A stretch of 28,548 nt of DNA, from the NCBI GenBank assembly GCA_035634255.1, contig DASQDI010000011.1, positions 1 through 28,548 on the forward strand, written 5' to 3'. The position numbers were made by a program, and so were the translations under genes. Every line of letters starts with the position of its first letter. Position 1 is the first letter of the stretch. This stretch comes from DATLMR01 sp035634255. GTDB taxonomy: Bacteria > Acidobacteriota > Blastocatellia > UBA7656. Of the stretch, positions 25,379 to 28,548 are shown piece by piece. The notes under the pieces were generated by a model that had not been told where the DNA came from, did not search any database, and worked only from the letters and a program-made list of their open reading frames with translations.

Positions 25379-26347
25379 ATGGACAGACTGAAGATCGGAA
25401 TTATCGGCGCGGGGTACATCGGCGCGGTTCATCAGACGGTGCTCGCGCGTGACGACCGGGTGCGGGTCTACGCCGTCCACGATCAGGTGTTCGAGCGGGC
25501 CGAAAAGATGGCCGCCGCCTCCGGCGCGACCGCCGCGCGCAGCGCCGATGAGTTGATAGAGAAGGTCGATGCCGTCTACATCACGACTCCCAACACGAGG
25601 CACACGGAGCTTGCGATCAGAGCGTCGAGCGCGGGCAAGCACGTCTTTTGCGAAAAGCCGATGGCCGCAAGCCTCGAAGAGGCGCGCGCCGTGTTGGATC
25701 AGGCGGAATCTAGCGACGCGGTCTTTCAGGTCGGGCACAACCGCCGGTTCGCGCCCGTCTACCGTGCCCTCCGTCAGGCGCTCGCGGAAACCGCCCCGCA
25801 CTCGGCTCACATCAAGATGAATCGCGGAGAGTTGCTGGACCCGGAGTGGATATCGAACCCCGCGCTCACCGGCGGATTCCTTTACGAGACGACGATTCAC
25901 ATGTTCGACCTGGCACGGTTCCTGTTCGGAGAAGTGGCGAGGATGGACGCCGTGGGCTCAACTCATGAGTACCCGGAACCGGACGATTTTTCCGTGCTGC
26001 TCGCCTTCCGCAGTGGCGTGCACGCGACCCTGGCCTCTTCGTCCGACGCGGGCTGGATGTTCCCGTTCGAGCGCGTCGAAGTCTTCGCGCATCACTCGAC
26101 CATAATCACTCGCGAGATGGAGAGCATCACCGTGAGCGGGGGGCTTGATGGCCCGCATTCCACCGACTCGATGCACAGGCTTTCGAAAGAAGAGAAGTGG
26201 GGATACGCGCAGGAAGACCGTGCCTTCGTGGATTCGATACTCGGCGGCCTCGCGCCCTCAGTCACGGCGCGCGACGGGTATAAAGCGGTCGAGCTTGTGG
26301 AGTCCTGTTATCGCGCGGTGCGCACGGGCGAGCGCATCGAGTTTTGA
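25379..26347 (+). CDS. Gfo/Idh/MocA family oxidoreductase
   Basis: An NAD(P)-dependent dehydrogenase of 322 residues, probably acting on a sugar or cyclitol. The Rossmann motif GAGYIG is at 10-15, ITTPNTRH at about 68-75, and the family signature EKP at 92-94 in FCEKPMAAS. The second domain has GGFLYETTIHMFDLARFLFG with the likely catalytic His. Members include inositol dehydrogenase and ThuB-like enzymes that act on oxidised trehalose. Being last in the trehalose block, 19 bases after the ATPase, it may process an imported sugar. The exact substrate cannot be determined. It ends next to the AT-rich insert. Confidence 0.9.
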   Translation: MDRLKIGIIGAGYIGAVHQTVLARDDRVRVYAVHDQVFERAEKMAAASGATAARSADELIEKVDAVYITTPNTRHTELAIRASSAGKHVFCEKPMAASLEEARAVLDQAESSDAVFQVGHNRRFAPVYRALRQALAETAPHSAHIKMNRGELLDPEWISNPALTGGFLYETTIHMFDLARFLFGEVARMDAVGSTHEYPEPDDFSVLLAFRSGVHATLASSSDAGWMFPFERVEVFAHHSTIITREMESITVSGGLDGPHSTDSMHRLSKEEKWGYAQEDRAFVDSILGGLAPSVTARDGYKAVELVESCYRAVRTGERIEF

Positions 26348-26362
26348 GTATTCCAATATCGA

Positions 26363-26444
26363 CACGCATCAGCGTGGCCGCGAGCAATGATGATGGGAAA
26401 ATACGAGATTGCTCCGCAGCCTCTCCTGGATGCGCTTGTTAGGC
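26363..26444 (-). repeat. attC-like recombination site of the cassette
   Basis: Reading the minus strand, GCCTAAC is followed by AA and the arm GCGCATC, then a second arm GCGGAGCAAT. A 19-base loop comes next, then the complementary ATTGCTCGCGGC and finally GATGCG plus TG. Joined to the cassette's other end (TTAGGC), the outer arms pair over 14 bases (GCCTAACA-CGCATC) with only a two-base bulge. The result is an 88-base imperfect palindrome with unpaired extra bases, matching attC size and design. It starts 28 bases after the HEPN stop, where a cassette's attC belongs. Confidence 0.7.
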
Positions 26445-26471
26445 AGAGCTTGTGCGGCACAAATCAATGCT

Positions 26472-26948
26472 TTACCTGTTACATTGTTGTTCAATGAATT
26501 CTAGCACTTCAACACTTTTAGCCAGGTAATCCTTCAGTTTGGCAAGCGTAATATTCGAATTCTGATTTTGCCCATGAGCTATTAGGTGTCGTTGATTCAT
26601 TATCGAATCAATTGCTTCGAGGCGACCATTGATATTTACATGGTTTTCCAATTCATCTTTCCAAGTTGGGTTGAAAGCTGCTGCTATATCAAGGAACCTT
26701 TGTGTCTTTGGATTTCGGATCGGAGATATGATTGAACTTAGGAAGTTAGCTATGGGCCTACTTGTTTTCTTCTGGGCAAACTCGATATATATTTCTTTCA
26801 GTGCATTTTCTATTAGACCGGCGCTCAGAATACAAAGGTATTTAGCCCATTCCGCCTGCAACTCCAAGTTGCCTGCGCATGCCTCCTCGGACTTCTTTAT
26901 GAGAGCGTAGAGCCTGTTTAATTGTCTGGCTATTTCCCTATTCTGCAT
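26472..26948 (-). CDS. HEPN domain protein, putative ribonuclease toxin/effector
   Basis: A 158-residue, mostly helical protein without signal peptide. MNQRHLIAHG near residues 118-126 contains the HEPN motif R-x4-H (Arg120, His125), the metal-independent RNase site. The upstream helix LSAGLIENALKEIYIEFAQK, followed by the internal INGRLEAIDSIMNQ, fits the RiboL-PSP / MAE_28990-like HEPN group found in conflict systems. It starts directly at the base after the DUF262 stop (TAA then ATG), so translation is probably coupled and the two act together. Its AT-rich codon use differs from all host genes here. RNase activity is predicted, not shown. Confidence 0.78.
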   Translation of the reverse strand: MQNREIARQLNRLYALIKKSEEACAGNLELQAEWAKYLCILSAGLIENALKEIYIEFAQKKTSRPIANFLSSIISPIRNPKTQRFLDIAAAFNPTWKDELENHVNINGRLEAIDSIMNQRHLIAHGQNQNSNITLAKLKDYLAKSVEVLEFIEQQCNR

Positions 26949-28067
26949 TTAGATGCTACCGAATTTCTCAGTAGTTTTTTCAAGCCTGGATGAGACGTTG
27001 CTTTCGTCCGAAGTGGATTGGGAAACAAGCCTGATATATTCAGGATCGCTGAGCAGTTCGTCATAGGCTTTCTTAACTCTGTCGTAGTCCTCGATAGGCA
27101 TCTTATCAGGGGTCTTATTAAGTCTGCGCGCAATACCGACCATCACTGAGTCAAACACCGCAGCGTTGATTCCCGCGGTTGGTCTAAAGGCTTTCTTGCC
27201 AATACTCTGTTGAACCACGTCTATTGTGCTGATGAATACTTTCCTTGACTCCGTCAGAAACTTATCATCTGCTTTGCGATGTTTCTGTGAGAATTTATTA
27301 AGGAACTCATGCATAGGCTTCTCGTATTCACCGCTAGAGAAGTAAAAAGCAAGAAAGCGAAGAATCAATTCTTGATCCTTTAACCGGCTACTTTTCTTCC
27401 CATATATATTCCTCCAATTTTCATATTCATTGAGCTCTTTGATCAGATCAATAAAGTTGCCATGGTCGATAGCTGTACGGATTTCTTGCGGAGTTAGTCT
27501 ACGACCTTCACTGTTGAGCCTGTCAAATATATGGTAAACACTTGTATTGTTGTCTTGGGGAGATTCTTGCTTAACTATAATGGCGTGAATCAATGAGTCG
27601 TTTAATTTAATTTTATCTTGTTCCTCTAAAGTCTTATAAGTCAGTCCTTCGAACTTGCGCTGGACTTTGGTCAGCTTAAATATTTGTTGTTTCTTGTCGT
27701 CATCCTTAGGATTAAAAATACCGCTATAGAAGAATTGGAGAGTCTTTAACCTTTGCTGACCATCAATTACCAAAAGTTTGTTCGTATCGGGTTCACGGGC
27801 CAAAAAGATTGCAGGTACAGGCAACCCTAGCAATAAGGACTCAATAAAGCGAGAAGCCTCTTGTTGGGTCCAGATGTAATTTCGCTGGAAAGGGGGAATG
27901 AGAATGTCTCCGCGATCTAATCTCTTAACAAGCCCCTCAACGTCGTAGTCCGCACCATAACTGGTAATATCATACTGCACAGGTGGAACGGTTGAATCAT
28001 CGGATGCTGCCTCATCGATTACTTCAATATCTTCTTTTTCTTGTAAGCCGTTAACCGCTTCAACCAT
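26949..28067 (-). CDS. DUF262 (GmrS/ParB-like) protein without nuclease domain
   Basis: A 372-residue protein with the DUF262 blocks in order: IPPFQRNYIW (57-66), LLVIDGQQRL containing the nucleotidase-type DGQQR motif (102-106), and FDRLNSEGRRLTPQEIRTAI (from 181). DUF262 occurs in GmrSD/BrxU and SspE defence nucleases, where it is fused to a DUF1524 HNH domain. Here no HNH domain follows; the C-terminal half is helical and unknown, and the next gene is HEPN instead. The frame is open to a GTG at 28082, but GGGAG at 28076-28080 lies eight bases before the ATG at 28067, which is chosen. It probably senses or hydrolyses a nucleotide; this role is inferred from the family. Confidence 0.85.
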   Translation of the reverse strand: MVEAVNGLQEKEDIEVIDEAASDDSTVPPVQYDITSYGADYDVEGLVKRLDRGDILIPPFQRNYIWTQQEASRFIESLLLGLPVPAIFLAREPDTNKLLVIDGQQRLKTLQFFYSGIFNPKDDDKKQQIFKLTKVQRKFEGLTYKTLEEQDKIKLNDSLIHAIIVKQESPQDNNTSVYHIFDRLNSEGRRLTPQEIRTAIDHGNFIDLIKELNEYENWRNIYGKKSSRLKDQELILRFLAFYFSSGEYEKPMHEFLNKFSQKHRKADDKFLTESRKVFISTIDVVQQSIGKKAFRPTAGINAAVFDSVMVGIARRLNKTPDKMPIEDYDRVKKAYDELLSDPEYIRLVSQSTSDESNVSSRLEKTTEKFGSI

Positions 28068-28105
28068 ATAAAAAACTCCCACATCAATTATTTATCAATA
28101 GCTCG

Positions 28106-28134
28106 AGCATAGCTTATACCCCTTCTTCTATCAA
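28106..28134 (-). promoter_or_regulatory. Sigma70-type promoter inside the cassette
   Basis: On the minus strand TTGATA (28134-28129), a 17-base spacer and TATGCT (28111-28106) form a good housekeeping promoter 38 bases before the DUF262 ATG. It would let the cassette be expressed without an integron Pc promoter, as needed outside an integron. Confidence 0.55.
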
Positions 28135-28181
28135 CATTACGACAAAAACCTTATTCTATGTCTGCCTAACGAATACTTCCA

Positions 28182-28548
28182 TCAGGGCTTCGCGCCCGAA
28201 GGGCCGCCCTCCGCGCTCGACGAGGTGAAGCGTATAATCTGGTTGTAATTCGGTATCTTCTCTGTCACTGGCTCCGAGGTCTTCGCCTCTTCGATTCTTA
28301 AAGGCGGCGGGACCGCGTCCCCATGAATGCGCGAGAAACGCGAATAGATCGTCCGCACGTAATTCTGCGTCTCCGCGAAAGGGGGGATGCGGTTGCCATA
28401 ATGCTCGACCGCGCCTTCGCCCGCGTTGTAGCCCGCCAGCGCCAGCCTCACGTCCCCGTTGAACCGGTCCAGCAGCCACCGCAGGTACCTCGCCCCGGCC
28501 TGTACGTTCTCCCTACGGTCGAATATGTCCCTGACGCCGAACCTGGCG
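28182..28548 (-). CDS. Lytic murein transglycosylase (SLT domain), C-terminal part
   Basis: The frame is open at the right edge, so the N-terminus lies outside the window. The visible 121 residues contain the end of an SLT/goose-lysozyme-like domain: FGVRDIFDRRENVQAGARYL, then RWLLDRFNGDV, LALAGYNAGEGAVEHYGN, PPFAETQNYVRTIYSRF. These are classic peptidoglycan lytic transglycosylase motifs; the catalytic Glu would be upstream. A short unstructured tail of about 45 residues ends at the TGA (28184-28182). The gene is convergent with the oxidoreductase at 26347, and the AT-rich cassette lies between the two stop codons. Confidence 0.9.
   Translation of the reverse strand, partial: ARFGVRDIFDRRENVQAGARYLRWLLDRFNGDVRLALAGYNAGEGAVEHYGNRIPPFAETQNYVRTIYSRFSRIHGDAVPPPLRIEEAKTSEPVTEKIPNYNQIIRFTSSSAEGGPSGAKP

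Larger units (their letters stand above)
26363..28169 (-). mobile_element. Putative integron gene cassette carrying DUF262 and HEPN genes
   Basis: A 1.8-kb block that is visibly AT-rich against GC-rich surroundings. Read on the minus strand it begins TTAGGCAGA after a target G (28170). It contains two sense-oriented genes and their own promoter, and it ends in an attC-like palindrome whose first box is GCCTAAC (26444-26438). GTTAGGCAGA at 26438-26447 and TCTGCCTAAC at 28161-28170 are perfect 10-bp complements, as expected for the two ends of one cassette. No flanking target duplication is present, which argues against a transposon. No integrase or second cassette lies in the window. That the block is foreign is near certain; the cassette interpretation is inference from structure. 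Confidence 0.72.

Noticed and set aside
26438..28170. Transposon or insertion sequence with 10-bp terminal inverted repeats
   Set aside because: No transposase is encoded, the bases outside the repeats (GCGCTT and GAATAC) are not duplicated, and the palindrome outside the left repeat is better explained as an attC core.
28171..28240. A second attC downstream of GCCTAAC on the plus strand, giving the opposite cassette orientation
   Set aside because: This stretch encodes the end of the transglycosylase and has only a tiny CTTCG/CGAAG hairpin. The palindrome lies on the other side, and the genes point the other way.

Overview
This is a high-GC bacterial chromosome segment whose genes are mostly on the plus strand in tight operons. 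The lipoprotein with an Asn/Ala/Thr-rich linker, the DUF885-serpin-Tricorn protease group and the short DapB suggest an Acidobacteriota relative, perhaps Blastocatellia. That assignment is from general knowledge and was not tested by any search.

Layout. Positions 1-324 hold the end of a TPR protein, followed by thymidine kinase (374-1009). Positions 1081-8281 hold an almost complete diaminopimelate/lysine operon of the succinylase type: dapE-asd-lysC-dapB-dapA-dapD-aminotransferase (dapC). Together these take aspartate to LL-diaminopimelate; only dapF and lysA are not in the window. A small membrane protein follows. Next come a DUF885 metallopeptidase-like protein coupled to a lipoprotein serpin, a large exported Tricorn-type protease, an NTF2/SnoaL-like protein and a minus-strand BP74-like protein. 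An AsmA-like protein and an Asn-rich lipoprotein come next and end in a strong hairpin. Positions 19199-26347 form a disaccharide (probably trehalose) uptake and use block: GH37 trehalase, binding lipoprotein, two permeases, an embedded DinB-like gene, the ATPase and a Gfo/Idh/MocA oxidoreductase.

The most notable part is 26363-28169, a conspicuously AT-rich 1.8-kb insert between two convergent host genes: the oxidoreductase and a lytic transglycosylase that runs off the right edge. It carries two minus-strand genes with zero spacing: a DUF262 protein (DGQQR motif) and a HEPN protein with an R-x4-H ribonuclease motif. Its ends are complementary GTTAGGCAGA / TCTGCCTAAC boxes. Directly after the last gene lies an imperfect palindrome with integron attC architecture. 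I interpret the insert as a two-gene integron gene cassette, probably a defence or toxin module with its own promoter, integrated at a non-integron site. Removing it restores a perfect 7-bp inverted repeat (a likely bidirectional terminator) between the two host genes, which supports the proposed boundaries. No integrase gene is in the window.
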